Shown piece by piece: positions 14,801 to 27,662 of a stretch of DNA of 64,000 bases (position 1 is its first letter; the number at the start of each line of letters is the position of its first letter). The notes beneath the pieces are model-generated. The model was not told the DNA's origin, did no database searches, and was given only the letters and a program-made list of their open reading frames with translations. The translations under genes were made by a program, and so were the position numbers. The stretch comes from Chrysomallon squamiferum (Eukaryota; Mollusca; Gastropoda; Neomphalida; Peltospiridae). The stretch lies in NCBI GenBank assembly GCA_012295275.1, contig CM022670.1, forward strand, positions 29,775,938 to 29,839,937, in the 5' to 3' direction.

Positions 14801-17800
14801 TTTATCTATCTAGTACAGTCAGATTAGGTGAACTTTCTTTTGTTAGTGAAATATAGAGAGATGTATAACCCAATAGAAAACAGGTATATACTTTGAAAAG
14901 AACATATGTGATATAAAATCAGAATGAGTGTGTGTGTGTGTGTTTGTGAATGTCTGCATGCATGTGAGTGTGAGAATTTGTGTGAATACTGTGTATGTGA
15001 TGAATGAATGTATGTATGTGTATGTGTCAGTGTATGTTTGTATGTGGGAAAGACAAAAGAAAAAAGAAAAACTGATAGAAAGTTAATAAATATGTAAGTA
15101 ATAACAGTTAACTGTTAAAAATATATAATAATAAATTAAGAAGAAACCATTCTACTCACTGTCACAAATAACATCTTTTCATTTAAAAAAATGTAACAGA
15201 TATAAAAATATTCTATTCATGTTTGGTAGCTCCAATAAAAACATATTCACAGCAAACAACAAAAAACCAGGTTTATTCAGGAAGTGTAAATGTAACCCAA
15301 TATTATACCAGTAATTAAACACAGCTATTTTAGTAACAGTGTATATCCACTGTTAATGCACTTATAATACACATTTTTACATTCATATGGTTGTGTGTGA
15401 GTGTCTGTGTGTGATTGAATATAACTATATAAACAAATATTTTATTTACATACACTTCCAACAAATGTAGAATATAGTTTTGATCTGAAATGAACAAAGA
15501 AAGGTATTATTCTCACCAGAGCTGGTAACTGATGAAGTTGAAGAGTATCTCTTGTTGCTAAAACTCAGCTGAGAGACAGCCACTTCACTCATGGTGCTGT
15601 ATAAAACCGTCTGCTAGTTGACAATGTTTCTCAAAACACATTAATGATCTTTACTGCATTTACTTTCAATGATAACTTACCACAGTAAAAAAAAAAAAAA
15701 AAAAAAAACACAAATACTAATCTTTCAATCTCTGGTTATATATAGTTCACCTGTAAATAATTATATTTTTTTAAGTTAGTTATTTCTTATTAATATTTCA
15801 TCTTTGCAAAAAAATAAATAAATAAATAAAAAATTATAGAACCAATTTTACTCAAAAATTAAATGGATTTTATACAAATGAAATTAAAATCAACATTCTT
15901 CCCTGTTAAGATGATATTGAATTCCCCTTTGAGCAGTGCTCAGTTGAAAATAACCAGGATCTGAAATTTCTGTATTATCCAGAAAATAGTTAAAATTCAT
16001 TCATCCAAAGAGAAAGAAAAAAGAAGGAAAGTAAAGCAATTATCAAATGAAATCCTCCAACCATAAATTCACATTACAATATTTGATATATAACAGTCAA
16101 AACTAGTTAGATTTATAAGAGTTAACAATGCTTATATTTTAAAATATGTACATTCCAACACAATAATGAAATTTAAAATTGTTAGAGACTGGCCACAGAG
16201 ATTTAACAAGCTGAGCGAACATTAGTATACAGGTGTGAAGAGAAACAGAACTCCAACACAACTGTTCACTGTTGACACTTCCTTGTTATCAAATATCTGG
16301 TTAGTAGTCAATGGTACATCTTCACTGTGTTTTTCAGCAAACCTTTCTTCTTACTAGTATTCTGTCCATTCTGAATACATATACATACCAATTAATACAT
16401 GAAAATAAAGAAATCTGTTATATTAATTCTCTCTCTGATCACAAATATATACTGCAGTATCTAACTGATATTAAACCTAGAGGAAGGCCAATTTACAACC
16501 AGCCTGTAAATACTCTGACCCTGATACGTTATTTTATTGTAAACCATCCAGTTGTAGTATCAATATCCACTTTGAGATATACAGTTACACCTGCTATTAT
16601 CTGTGTATGCTGGCTAGTCACATGTGTTATGACTCCACAAAAATAAAGTATAAATCAAAGATAGCTGTGAGTTCTACTTATTTATCAATGTGAAACTTTT
16701 AAAGTGAAAATATATTTCATACTTTGTGTATGTGTGTTGTTTGTATTTGTGTATGTATGTATGTATGTATATGTACGTGAATATACATCTCTATATTATG
16801 CATGAATGTCTATATGTACACCGAGTTCAAGTATTTTAAAAGGATATGTTTATATGTATTTATGTTATGAGTATGTTAATTAATAAGTAGCTATGTGTTA
16901 TGATTGCAAATATATGAATACATCAGTTGGATGATATATCTATTAACATGACAACTGACATGTGTATGTATTAGATTAACATACATACACCCATAAATAA
17001 TTATTAGATTATTACTTCTTTAAGCCTATGTTTTATAAAAATTAGTCAGTATGCTTTCTACTGGTAATGTCTGTTCATTTCAGAGATAAAGAAATGTTAT
17101 ATTTCACTTGAATATACGAGCTAAATATAAAAATGACAGCATGATGACATACAACACACAGGTAAATACTGCAATCTTTGTCACAAGAATCCAATTATTT
17201 CAACAGACATAATGACAGGAAACAAAAGGTCTATGTTTAATGTTTTTTACTATTACAGTTTACCAGATAACCTTAACTTTTAAATCATATTTAATATGGA
17301 TTCATACTAATATAACTTTTCACTCATTTGTGCACCCATATAAGTAATTGAAACATGCAAAATTTTGGGAACACTGTTATTAGTTTTGGAGTTATGGTTG
17401 ATCAAATACAGGACATGTTGTCCAATTTCTGACACTTGCAAGTCTGTCAAGTTGTTTTGGGCTATTTTTTGAATGTTAATGTCTTTAACTATTATAAAGA
17501 TATTGAACTGAAATTTGCTATGTTACATATTGGTGTTGCACAAGTTGCATTTTCTTGCATGGTTTTCACATAAATGATTGTCAAAGATAGAACCCCTTCT
17601 TTCCAAAAAAGCTGTAGCTGGACTTACCAACTTACCCTGGTTCAACAAGATTATGATTTCAGGTGCTAAATTCAAATTAATATATGCTTGAAAAGTAGTA
17701 AACCAATAGTGTTGACGCTTATATTGCTTTAAAATTTGGTTTTGCTTCTTGCTGAGAAATAGAAAAAACATTTATTTGTTTGCAAATGAAAATACCGGCC

Positions 17801-19220
17801 ATTCAGTAGTTCTGTGTGTACTATACTGTTGCAAGAGAAGCAAATAACAAATAATTAGTATGCAACAAAATGTTCAAAAACATAATTTTCCTATAAAATA
17901 TATATCATCAGAATCAGCAATAAAAACAGATTAAAATGACTCGAAGATATCTTTGGTAGCTTTCATATGATAAAAAACATGGAGAACCTATGATTGATTT
18001 TGATCATTTGGCAACGTAAACACTGAATATCTTATACATGTTCAAACAAAATATACATATACAGTGGTACCTCGACGTATGAGTTTTTCAAGTTACAAGT
18101 AGTCACCCAGTCGATTTTTTGCTTTGAGTTACAAGCCAAAATTCGAGTTACAAGTGAGTTTCAGATATACGCTGCCACTAGTTGGCGCAACAAACAACAC
18201 AACATCTGGCCAGCATCCCACGTCTCTACTTGTTTGCTTCATGTGGTTCCTCACTGTAGAAACATCTCTGTTGTGCTGTGCTCGCACTTTATGCAGTATT
18301 TTGCCAAATTTCTTTTTTCTGGCCATGAATCCTGAGTGCAAAGGACAGTGCATAAAAGAAGAAGCTTGAATTCATAGAAAAACATGAATAAGGTGTGCAT
18401 GCAGTCCACTTGGCTAGGCAGTACGATTGTAATACTTCTATGATATCAACCAGATTGAAGCTGAAGGAGTTGATAAAGGATGTAACTCCAGCCAAAGGAG
18501 TTAAAATAATTTGTCTGATCTACAAGATAAATACACTTTATAAAACCAGTTTATTTCTGTACATTTTCTTTTATTTTGTTTTTATACAATACTTGTCATA
18601 TATAAATATACATTTTTTTATATTTAAAAACACATTACGAAAAAAAGAAAAAAAAAAAAGGTTGGAAAGGATTAATGGTATTTCAATTAATTTCAGTTGA
18701 GAAAATTGATTTGATCTATGAGCAAACTGAGATACGAGCTCCATCATGGAATGAATTAAACTCGTAAGTCAAGGTACCACTCTATTATATATCGAAATAA
18801 AGTTTTTTATGAGTTCTAGAACTAAAGTTACTTCCCTTCCTTGACTTAGTTTGGTATGAGCTTTGTGCTTTATGTGAAAGTTAAACTGAAAGTGAGTTAC
18901 AAACATGTACTGTAAGTCCATACATACTCAGTTAATTGAACAGATTATGTCTATGCTAAACTTCTGTAATGTCACTGGTTCGTGATTAGTGATTTGGTCT
19001 TTACTGACTTTTTCAACACACAGAAAATTAAAAACAAAAATGACTCGGTCAGTAATGACTTTTATTAGTCTCATTAATAATCTCTATTAAACAAGGCAAA
19101 ACTATTTTAGGTGTATAAACACTTACTAGATATTTAAACTTTTACATAATAATAAATAAAAAAATGTATATGTAATATGGTGGTTTACATGAATATTACA
19201 AAAAACTCATATTCTCGATT

Positions 19221-19268
<48 letters not shown>

Positions 19269-22200
19269 CACACACACACAGGGATCCTTCCACTTGTCGG
19301 CAATACAGCAACATCTGCTACCTGTTTATTTAGACTGACTGTCATGCCATTATTTTGCACTTTTGGAATCAGCAGTTCATGAGTTTTGTCTCTAAACAAA
19401 ATAGATGTAATCCGAAACAGCAACTGTCATATTTACAAATTACCCCCTCTGGTATTTCAATGGGATGCAGTCTGATTTTTGTTGCTACTCATGATGCCCG
19501 TTTAATCAAGGCTACTGTAGCAGGTTGTGCACGGCTAAATTATTGCACATGAATTTCAATGATTGCTACACATTTTTTGACATGCAACTGCATAATAATT
19601 ATGTTATCCCAGATATACAAATAACTTTTTAAAATATTATCTTCATCCATCAAAAACAGATATGCACTCAATCCACACAATATAAAAATAATTATTATCA
19701 ACAGTGCATCGCAAATTCAAAATAACATTCCTATAAATATTCATTATCAGTGGCAATCTTTTACTTTCAGAGCAATAAAAACGATCTAACATTTCACACA
19801 CACACACACACACACTCAATATATATATACAGTAGGTTACTTTGATTAATAAAATTAACAGAACTTTGATTAATAAAATTAATAAAACTGATTGAATGTG
19901 GAAAGAACAATGGCTAATAATAAAGAAAAATTACAACTATTGTCTATGTGTGTTCATGTCGATATATACATGTTTATGTATATATATAACAATAAGCATC
20001 TGTATGTGAGTGCTCTGTATTTATGAAACATGTACATGTATTGTTTAATTGTATTGGTCTCATTATCCAAAATTGTAAGTGATAATAACTTTGCAGATCA
20101 TAATAATATATAACAGCATAAAAACAACACAAACTTACTTTAATTCATAACAATAATTGCTACTTGTGTACAGATCATTTCTTAACTTCAAACCTGCTGT
20201 CATATACAGAACATAAAACCATCCAGTTTATACCAGTCTTTCAGTCTATGCTGAAATTGGAACTTACATCAAATTAGTAGTTTTTAATGAATTGCAGTTC
20301 TATATTGGTTTTGCAGTTAATGCTGAATAAGCAGTTAATACTGTACTAGCAGTTTACGCTGAACATGCAGCTACATGTTTTTCTTAACATCTAATATCTT
20401 CCAACTGTTACAGGTAACAACAGAGAAGATTAAACATTCAGTAAATATAAACTGTTAAGATTCCTAAGCAGGAACAAGTCAGCTCTGTGCGTGTGAAATA
20501 GAGTTTAGAATACATAAAGAAAATGTTTGACATCCTATAAAAAATTTTAAATCTGTACAATTTAATTTTAGTTTGATGAAACCATTTCTATTTGTTGGTT
20601 TATGTCTTTACACATTCTTGGATAAAGGTGGTTTGTGCCTTTGTACATGCTGTGTGTATGTTTATCCTATATATATATATATATATACATATTCTTGATT
20701 TATAATACATAAACAAAACAAGTGTATTTATGCATTTGTTTTCGCACATACTTTAAAAATATGTATTTTTCTGATTTGTACCTGGCTGTTTGATTGTGCA
20801 CAAATATGTGCATTGTGTGTATCAATGTGTACCTACCAGTAAATGTATTATATGGTGTGTATATCTGGTCAGTGTGTCAGTATCTGTGTCTTTATATTAT
20901 CTGCATGTTAGAGCAACATCTGTGTCTGTGTCCATCTGTATAAATGTTTGTTGTTTTAATGAATCAATAGCCACTATAGTTACCAAGGGTTACACAAGTG
21001 AAATTAAGGTATTTGTTAGTGTATTCACAACATGAGATTATGATGAACCAGAGGAAGTATCACATTTCATGCATTGTGTCATTCAAGTGTGTATATGTTG
21101 TTATAGGTTGATTAAAGCCAGGAACAAAGTACAAACAGAGATCACATAAATCTAAAATGTTGCCATAAGCTATGAAAATGAAGAGTAATTACAAAATGAA
21201 TAAACAAGTCATTAACTATATCCATAACATAATACACATATGCATGCATACAAATATATACATATATACATATGTAAATATTAACATGTTTGAATATGCA
21301 CGTGTCTGTTTTTGTCTGCATGATTTTGACTGTGTATGAAATTAGTACTGTGTACAAAATTGTTAAACATACATCTGCATGTGTTTTTATCTGACCATTT
21401 TATATACACACATACATAGGTTTTATTATCTTTATACATATAATTAGACTGGAATAAAATATTACACATATAACAGAAAATATTTTTCAAAACATATTAC
21501 ACACACACACACGCACACAGAGATTCACCTTTATCAATTTTTGTTGAAAATATCTTGAATAAGGTTTGTAGGTTTGGATGCTTGGGTTCTATCTGTGTGT
21601 TGACATATGCACATGTATGTAAGAATTGGAACTGTAATTAGTATTATCATGTAGCTTATTTATCATGATCTTTAAATTTTTAATAATCTATTAAACAGTA
21701 TATATTAGAATAATATGCTAATTTCTGAAAAATATTCAGAATAAGAAAAAGAAAAAAAAGAAAGATTCTTATTTTTTTAACATAAAATATAGAAAAGAAA
21801 TAAAGAAATAAAGAATGAAAGAAAGAAAAAACTAAATATATATATAGATGTGTGTGTGTGTTTGTGCCAGTGTGTGTAACATTTTTGTGATATTTTAAAG
21901 ATTATAAACAGATTATTAATCAACTCTTATAATTATTAGTTTTCTCCAAAGTTATAACTGCATGAATATAGTTATGTATATGCACAGTATGTCTTTATAA
22001 CATAATATTTTAAGTATGTGATTAAGGATGTATATATATATGCTTATTGTTATTTCTACACATATATGTTTGCTTAACAGAACTTTGAAGAGTGTGGGGT
22101 TATATATCATTTAATTAAGTCAGTAAGATTTCCACAAGCAGCACAGAACATTCCACAGATTTTCTCAAATAATTTTGTTAATTAATTAAGATTTTCCACT

Positions 22201-25200
22201 GGACAAACTTTGAAAACAACACTTTAGCCACAGTTACTAAAGACACCAAAATAAAGCTGGACATGAAGCAATAACAGACACAATATATAAAAAAAGAAAA
22301 TAGATAATTAAACAAGCAAAAAAGGGTGAAATATTAGCAGTCAGTGAAAGAGAAAACAACGACCTCTACTTACATGTCTTTCCTGTATAATACAAATCAC
22401 AACACTATATTTACTTGTTACAAGAAGCAATAAAACTTGCAAACAACATAATTACAAACAGGGATAAAGTTTTTCAATAATGACTCATCAATCGTGGCCA
22501 AATGCCAGCTCTGTGCTAATATAATGGAGTGGTGTCCAGTTTTACACTTATCTCTGCTCAATGTATGTAACAGAATTTTCTCTTTCTGTTATGTGTGAGA
22601 GTCTGTGTGAGCGCTAACAATACGTGTTTGTTTATTACAGAGATTTCTTGACATTCATATGATAACCAAGAAAAAAAATTTCATGTACAAAACTTTCTGC
22701 ATCATATTCAAATCAGTTTTATATAATATTCTTTCTTTTCATTTTCATAATTATATTTATTTAATGCATGTAAATATGTTTGGTAATACAAGTGTAACAT
22801 GATAAAACTACTGTTAACAGTGAAGGGTGTAATGCATTTCAGAACACAATTTTTTTAAAATAGCACTTATTTTATATTAGAAAAAAGACTGCTATGTCTG
22901 CAGTTTTATGGATTCAAATTACAAACAAACGAACAAAATAAAAACTACAAACAAACAAATAAACAAACAAATAAATAAATAAATACAATATTAATAATTA
23001 AAAATTAAAAATTAAAGAAAAGAAAAATATTTTTAAGGAAAGCAACGTTGTAGGTATTTTTATCATAGAGATAAGACTATATTAGGAAATGGATTATTAA
23101 AATGACACCAGTTTAATTTATTTATTTCTTATTTTATTATTTATATACCTTTTATTTTTTATAATTTTTTTTTTTTTTAAACTAATTGATATATTTTAAA
23201 ATCATTGACATTTAAACAAACAATAATATTACTATGATTGATTCTTAGCTGTGTCTAATAGTTGTAAAAAACTATTTTTCATTCAGGATAAAAGAAAATA
23301 AGTTGTTAACTAGGAATTTTGACAGAGATGGGTGTGGATATTTTCAGATCACCTCTGTGACAAAAAATTCAAGCAGATCTGTCATGGACAACTCTGAGTT
23401 CACCAGAAATTTCTGCATTAAAGCAGGAATTGGTTTATTTTACTACTATAAATACATCAAATGAACAAGATTGTGAGTTTGAGAAGGAAAGAAGTGATAT
23501 AACCAGTATTTGGTTTCAAACACTGACATAAATCACACGATGTAAACACTATTCTGAAAGACTTCTTTCTTAACTTCAAAGATACTGAAATCAAAGGGCT
23601 AATCTAAATAGGTCATTCCAGTTCTGCAATAGTTTTTATTTAGATGGGGCTTCGAGGTTATTTTTTCTTCTCTTTTAGTTAATGTTTACATAAGTGGATG
23701 ATAAAGATGGATTTGACTTTGAAAGTCGTGGTAAAGTTTATGAATGCTTCAAATCAAATACTGTATATCTTGGCTTTTTTCAAAATTTGATAATAAATTT
23801 ATTCAGTTTTAAGTATTTATATTTGCTGAATAGTGAATTTACATCCTATTTCTCCTATTGTTTTTAAAACTAATATGTGTTGTTTTATGCATGAATAATT
23901 ATATGAATATGTAAACAGATAACATACCCTGCATTGAAAAATAATCAGATGGTTGTTATATAAAATCTATTTCATCATTTTATTATTATTACTATTATTA
24001 TTTTTTGAAAATACAGTTTAGGATATATATATATACACAATTAACTGTTATTGAAGTGTACAAACACAATTAATTATCTAAGAAATTTATTTAATAATAT
24101 CAAGAACTACCTCAAAATAAAATAGAATTGTATATAAAAATCTAAAGAAAATAATAAATGATGATAATGATAAAAATTAAATAAAAACAAAAGAAATAAA
24201 AATTAACAATGAACCTGAAACTCACCTGGAACACTGTCACATGCTAAAGAGTACAAACTGGCCACTGATATATCTTGGTTGGTGAAAGTCTGGTATTCTG
24301 GAGGTGGTGGTACCATGCTCATGCGAAGAACATCAGAAGAATTTGAACTAGCTGCACTTGTCCATGAGTTCTGGCTGACATTATCAGTAGTCTCTCCTTT
24401 AAGACTGAAAGGATCAAAATCAGACAAAGAGGCTGGTGCCAGAGTTCCACCTACTTGTTGTCTACCAGTAGTATGCAAGTCACTCTGACTAGCCTTGTTA
24501 AAATCAGCACATTCTGCAGCAAAGTCTGAATATTTAAATGGGTCATCTTGGTAGAAACCATTCTGAGGTGTTTCTAATTGCTGGAATACTGCAGAAGGTG
24601 GACTTTCAAAACTGTATATGCTGTCATTAGGTTGAATATTTCCTGAAGGGTCCCAGGTTTTTAGTTTACAACTGTTGCCAGTATTTGACCTGGCCCATTT
24701 ATTTGCTGATGCATCATTAACAGGTCTGGGAGGCACAGGAGGTGCCACATTCTGCAGAACAATATTTGGAAGAGGTGGAGGGGCATGCATAGGAGGTGGC
24801 TGCAAGTATGTGATAGATGCATTGGGATCTAGTTTTGCGTATTCACCCCACTGTTCAGTTATGTTCAGCTTTGCCACAGTATCCCTAGATCTTGGTCCAG
24901 GTTCAGCATTTTGTTGTTTGGAAATCTTCAGAATATTACCTGATGATGCCTTATGATCAGCAAACACTGAAGGTGTTTGCTTATTTTTTGTAGAAAATGT
25001 TAATAAATCTGACTGATCTGCTTTTACTTGTGATGCTTTTGGAACATCAGTGAACCAAACTGGTTCATACTTGCTTTCACTGTCATCCAGACTTTGACAG
25101 GTTCTGGATGCCTCTCTGGATTCAGTCTCTGGATCTGAAGATGTTTCACCCTTTGAAGTTCCTGGCACAAACACCAAATCTGTGTTTTCTTGTACAGCTG

Positions 25201-25975
25201 GCAGTTGTGGCACTTTGAAAGGAATTAAAATCTCACTGGAGAAAGTAGACTTCTCTGGCCTGTTTCCTATAAATTCTTGTATATCATAGATTGGTTGTTT
25301 GTCAGGATTATATTCTCTCATCTGCTTTGGTAAAACTGGGCTTCCTGTATGAACAATGTTGTTTTGAGAATCCAACATACCTGGCTGAGCACTTGTTCTC
25401 TGTATTGCTTCAACTCTCTGTACTGGTATGTTTTTTGAGTTTGTATTATTGCTGTTGTTTTGGACAAACTGTTCATGTCCAGTGTTGTTGGATTCTCTGT
25501 GGTTTTCATACTCTGCATTCACTATATCTTCCACAATTCTACCAGCTTCATTAGCATCTGGAGGTATCTTAAATCCACTTTTATGAATTATCTCACTGAC
25601 ACTACTAACAGGAATATTGTCAGACATGCTGTTGATATAAATATCTTCATCTGTCTCTCTTTTTGAAATGTCATCAATGTCCCTTACAGGGACAGAATCA
25701 AGATCTGACTCCAGGTACTGTTTGGCAGGAAAAAATGTATCACGTGTACGTGGTCTAGGTATAGGTCGGTTTGATGGAATGGTTTCATTTTTATCAATCT
25801 GACAACTTTCAGTTTGTGGAGAATTTGATAATTTTGTTCTAATTCTTGGCTTTGGTACAGGTTTGTTGTCCAAGTTAGCACGCCCCAAAACATCTTTCTT
25901 TTCCCTAAATGATGGGGCACTATGTTTGGGTGGTAACTTTGGTGGTGGTGAACTTAGATTACCATGGTCTGCCAT
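155..25975 (-). CDS. ARAP: ARAP-family Arf-GAP/Rho-GAP protein, N-terminal half (partial)
   Basis: The family are phosphoinositide-dependent GTPase-activating proteins for Arf and Rho at membranes and actin. Coding exons in transcript order are 25975-24226, 13063-12960, 12707-12664, 6130-6052, 5610-5548, 5099-5012, 4724-4666, 4101-4057, 3717-3637, 2602-2487 and 239-155. All junctions are GT-AG and phase-consistent, giving 838 residues before the left edge. Residues 1-583 come from one large exon and look disordered and proline-rich. They include PxxxPR motifs at 39-44 (PVPKPR) and 71-76 (PIPRPR) and a third (PPVPPR) near 412, the type bound by CIN85/CD2AP SH3 domains. PH1 covers about 625-728 (YGYLHKQGG, KGWKRRWVVF, then EDCLTWCNILMAAI). 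PH2 covers about 745-830 (GFVRFEPGRKFYVSITGSRL to TQHWKMAMEDAI). Tandem PH domains followed by AIAEGLAD match the linker before the ARAP Arf-GAP domain, which should lie to the left. No SAM domain is visible. The start at 25975 (MADHGNLS) is preferred to the in-frame ATG at 26002, whose extra residues look non-coding. ARAP1/2/3 identity cannot be assigned. Confidence 0.85.
819..861. repeat. Interrupted (GT)n microsatellite
   Basis: An interrupted GT tract inside the ARAP intron between the exons at 155-239 and 2487-2602. The rest of that 2.2-kb intron is AT-rich with nothing else recognisable apart from a second (GT)n near 2319-2348. Confidence 0.9.
3113..3143. repeat. Poly(T) run of 31 bases
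   Basis: An uninterrupted T run in the ARAP intron between exons 2487-2602 and 3637-3717. On the minus (transcribed) strand it reads as poly(A). No retroposon body or target-site duplication was recognised next to it. Confidence 0.9.
3797..3839. repeat. (TAA)n microsatellite
   Basis: About 14 uninterrupted TAA units in the ARAP intron between exons 3637-3717 and 4057-4101. Confidence 0.92.
4814..4858. repeat. (GT)n microsatellite
   Basis: About 22 GT units in the ARAP intron between exons 4666-4724 and 5012-5099. Confidence 0.95.
5772..5818. repeat. (CA)n microsatellite
   Basis: About 23 CA units in the ARAP intron between exons 5548-5610 and 6052-6130. Open frames of poly Cys-Val or Thr-His across it are artefacts of the repeat. 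Confidence 0.95.
7683..10770. repeat. 52-bp satellite-like tandem array, about 59 copies
   Basis: The unit is GTAATGACATACTAAACTGA, then (G)(A/T)-rich AGTTGTAAAAATCAGTT, then AACTAGAGCCTGGAAA, 52 bp long (unit starts at 7735, 7787 and so on). Copies differ mainly at a few two-state sites: ATATT/ATACT, GAGTTGT/GACAGGT, TCAGTT/TCATTT and GCCTGG/GACTGG. Rare variants mark larger duplications: AAATTAG at 8751 and 9583 (832 bp = 16 units), and CTTACAGG at 9103/9207/9363 repeated at 9987/10091/10247 (884 bp = 17 units). The last full unit has lost two bases (CTAGACTGG). The array lies wholly within the 6.5-kb ARAP intron 6131-12663 that splits PH1. It has no open frame, because stops occur in every unit. 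Confidence 0.98.
11071..11146. repeat. Compound (AT)n-(GATA)n microsatellite
   Basis: TA repeats followed by GATA/TAGA repeats with a few changed units, in the same ARAP intron as the 52-bp array. The rest of 11150-12660 is AT-rich intron with nothing recognisable. Confidence 0.9.
15517..15592 (-). CDS. ARAP: Alternative first coding exon of ARAP
   Basis: It begins with ATG in a strong context (CACCATGA), encodes 25 residues starting MSEVAVSQLSF and ends VTSS, with a good donor (G|GTGAGA). Its end phase (1) is the same as that of the large exon ending at 24226, so both splice in frame onto the exon at 13063 (creating Asp-Val-Asp-Ser-Ser). It cannot be an internal cassette after the large exon: an in-frame TAG lies at 15614-15616, and the possible upstream acceptors give the wrong phase. 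It would therefore start a short isoform lacking the 583-residue proline-rich region but keeping both PH domains. The promoter is unknown. An AGGAAGTG ETS-type motif (minus strand) lies at 16276-16283. Confidence 0.65.
18062..18782. mobile_element. Degenerate Tigger/pogo-like DNA transposon, copy 1
   Basis: The ends are inverted repeats: CAGTGGTACCTCGA at the left and the complement of GAGTGGTACCTTGACTTAC at the right, flanked by TA on both sides (18060-18061 and 18783-18784), as expected of Tc1/mariner/pogo insertions. Inside, in the plus direction, is a short remnant reading LARQYDCNT and ELIKDVTPAKGV (about 18395-18510), which fits the N-terminal CENP-B/Tigger-type helix-turn-helix of these transposases. 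No catalytic domain remains, so this is a 721-bp internally deleted, non-autonomous copy. A second copy is at 27663-28404. Confidence 0.8.
19221..19280. repeat. (TG)n followed by (CA)n, inverted microsatellite
   Basis: A TG tract of about 36 bases is followed after TACG by a CA tract, so the two halves can pair as a hairpin. It lies within the large ARAP intron. Confidence 0.9.
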
Positions 25976-26839
25976 TGTGTATGTATATATGTCAAAATAC
26001 ACTATTATGTATATGTGTAAACTGGATCAAAATATTTGTTGTCATTGCTTAACAAACCAAGGCATAAATGAAACCTGGTAAATGAGAAATTAATCTATTC
26101 TGAAAAAAAGAAAAGAATAAATAATGTATTCAATAAATATATATTCTCAGTGAGTCGTAAATAAAAACATTTAAATGTAATTGATTTATAAACAGTATTT
26201 AATTTTAAAAAAAGTCGTATGTATTATGAAAAAACAACGAAAGACAAACACTATATCAACAGTTCTAAAAGATTTGTTATTAATAATTAAATTCTATAAA
26301 TGTTTTATCACAAAACATCATTGCTTATTGTTATTATGCCAGCTAAATATGTCAAATTTTAATAAAGCTTTCTTCACAACTTTAAGTTTAATACTTACAC
26401 ATTTACATATAATATTTCAAAATATTACTGATGCATAATGAATTTGAAATTGTCTGCTCTATTTAAAATATACTAACTTTATTAACAATAGCTTTATTAT
26501 TTTAAAATGTCTGGTCATGCAGAAATTTAGGCCAAGCATCAGACAGGAAATGACCGACTGAGTCATCTGCTAACCATACTTTAAAAATCATTTTTGTATT
26601 ACTGTACACTGTAACAACAACCTATGGTACATATTTGTCATCGTTAGCTTTTAATTATATCATAAATTAAATGTAACGGTGCAACCGTCTGGTCAAAGCT
26701 TACTTATAGTTATACACAAATATGACATAGAGCTAATAACGTGACAAAGTAGAATGTTACACAATTATTGAATTAACTATAAGCGACGTTTTATCATACT
26801 GTACAAACTCGGTAATTATACGGCCATTGTAACGATAAC

Positions 26840-27010
26840 AACAACTTCGGACGTGACTTGAAATCTGATAATACCTACTAGCATATCTCAAACGGGTACA
26901 AAAATAATTCGGTTACCTGAGATTTATTACATTATCAACAAGATCAAGTAATCAAATTTGCTTCCTCTTGTTATATTAACTTCCGCGTTTTTGCTGTGTA
27001 CCTGTTGATC
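26840..27010 (-). promoter_or_regulatory. Inferred ARAP promoter and non-coding first exon
   Basis: This is a locally CpG-containing, non-repetitive patch upstream of the start codon. A plausible donor (CTCAG|GTAACC, exon edge at 26917) would splice a leader exon to the coding exon. An ETS-type site GCGGAAGT (minus strand) lies at 26979-26986. No TATA box at a fixed distance is convincing. The assignment rests on base composition and position only. Confidence 0.4.
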
Positions 27011-27662
27011 CATGCACTGAATATATATGGATTTTTCATTGGTCAGTATTGTTAAGAAACTTTTTAGATGTTATTAAAATGATTTACAATATCTTTATTT
27101 TAATATTTGTTTTTGACTATCAACTTTTTATCAAAAATAACTTATTAATAAATTATATTAATCTAAAGTAATTTTATAGTGCTAACTCTATATTATAGTG
27201 TTCAACAAAAGAAATGGAACACGGCTTCAAGTTCAAGGAATTAGAACAACAACACCCCCCCCCAAAAAACAACCCCACCAAAACACCCAACATAATAATA
27301 ATGTAATAACATTTTTTTTTCAATCTTTTTCAAGTATAAGTTAAGGCAATTTTACCTGCTCCTGCCCATATTTCACCCAAACATTACGCTAATGTGGTAT
27401 CCAAAATTGAATTTATTGACATTTTGAATATTATTACATGTGTATTTTTGTAATATTAATTATTACTAAAAATACATTAAATAGGATCACTTTGTGTTTT
27501 ATGGTATTGAAAATAATACATTATCTAAATTTGTTTGTTTGTTCATTCGTTTACACAATTTATAAATTATTTAGACACTAATAATGTAATATGCTATCAA
27601 AGTATGTAATTTAATATTCTACAAATGGACTGCACCTCAGTTGTCAATAAGCTGCATATATA

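Larger units (their letters stand above)
13064..24225 (-). other. Large ARAP intron region with alternative exon and one transposon
   Basis: This 11.2-kb stretch separates the large proline-rich exon from the PH-domain exons. It contains the alternative first exon (15517-15592), a Tigger-like element (18062-18782) and several GT/CA/AT microsatellites. No other exon, RNA gene or mobile element could be supported. Small open frames such as 16311-16646 have no recognisable protein features. Confidence 0.7.

Noticed and set aside
16311-16646. 111-codon open frame on the plus strand
   Set aside because: No recognisable domain, AT-driven composition, no splice or promoter context, and it is antisense within the ARAP intron.
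24279-25666. Several plus-strand open frames of 60-93 codons
   Set aside because: They are antisense shadows of the large ARAP exon, which has the coherent proline-rich protein and correct splice phase.
25976-26002. In-frame ATG nine codons upstream of the ARAP start
   Set aside because: It adds only MYFDIYTYT from AT-repeat-like DNA; the later ATG begins the recognisable proline-rich sequence. It cannot be strictly excluded.
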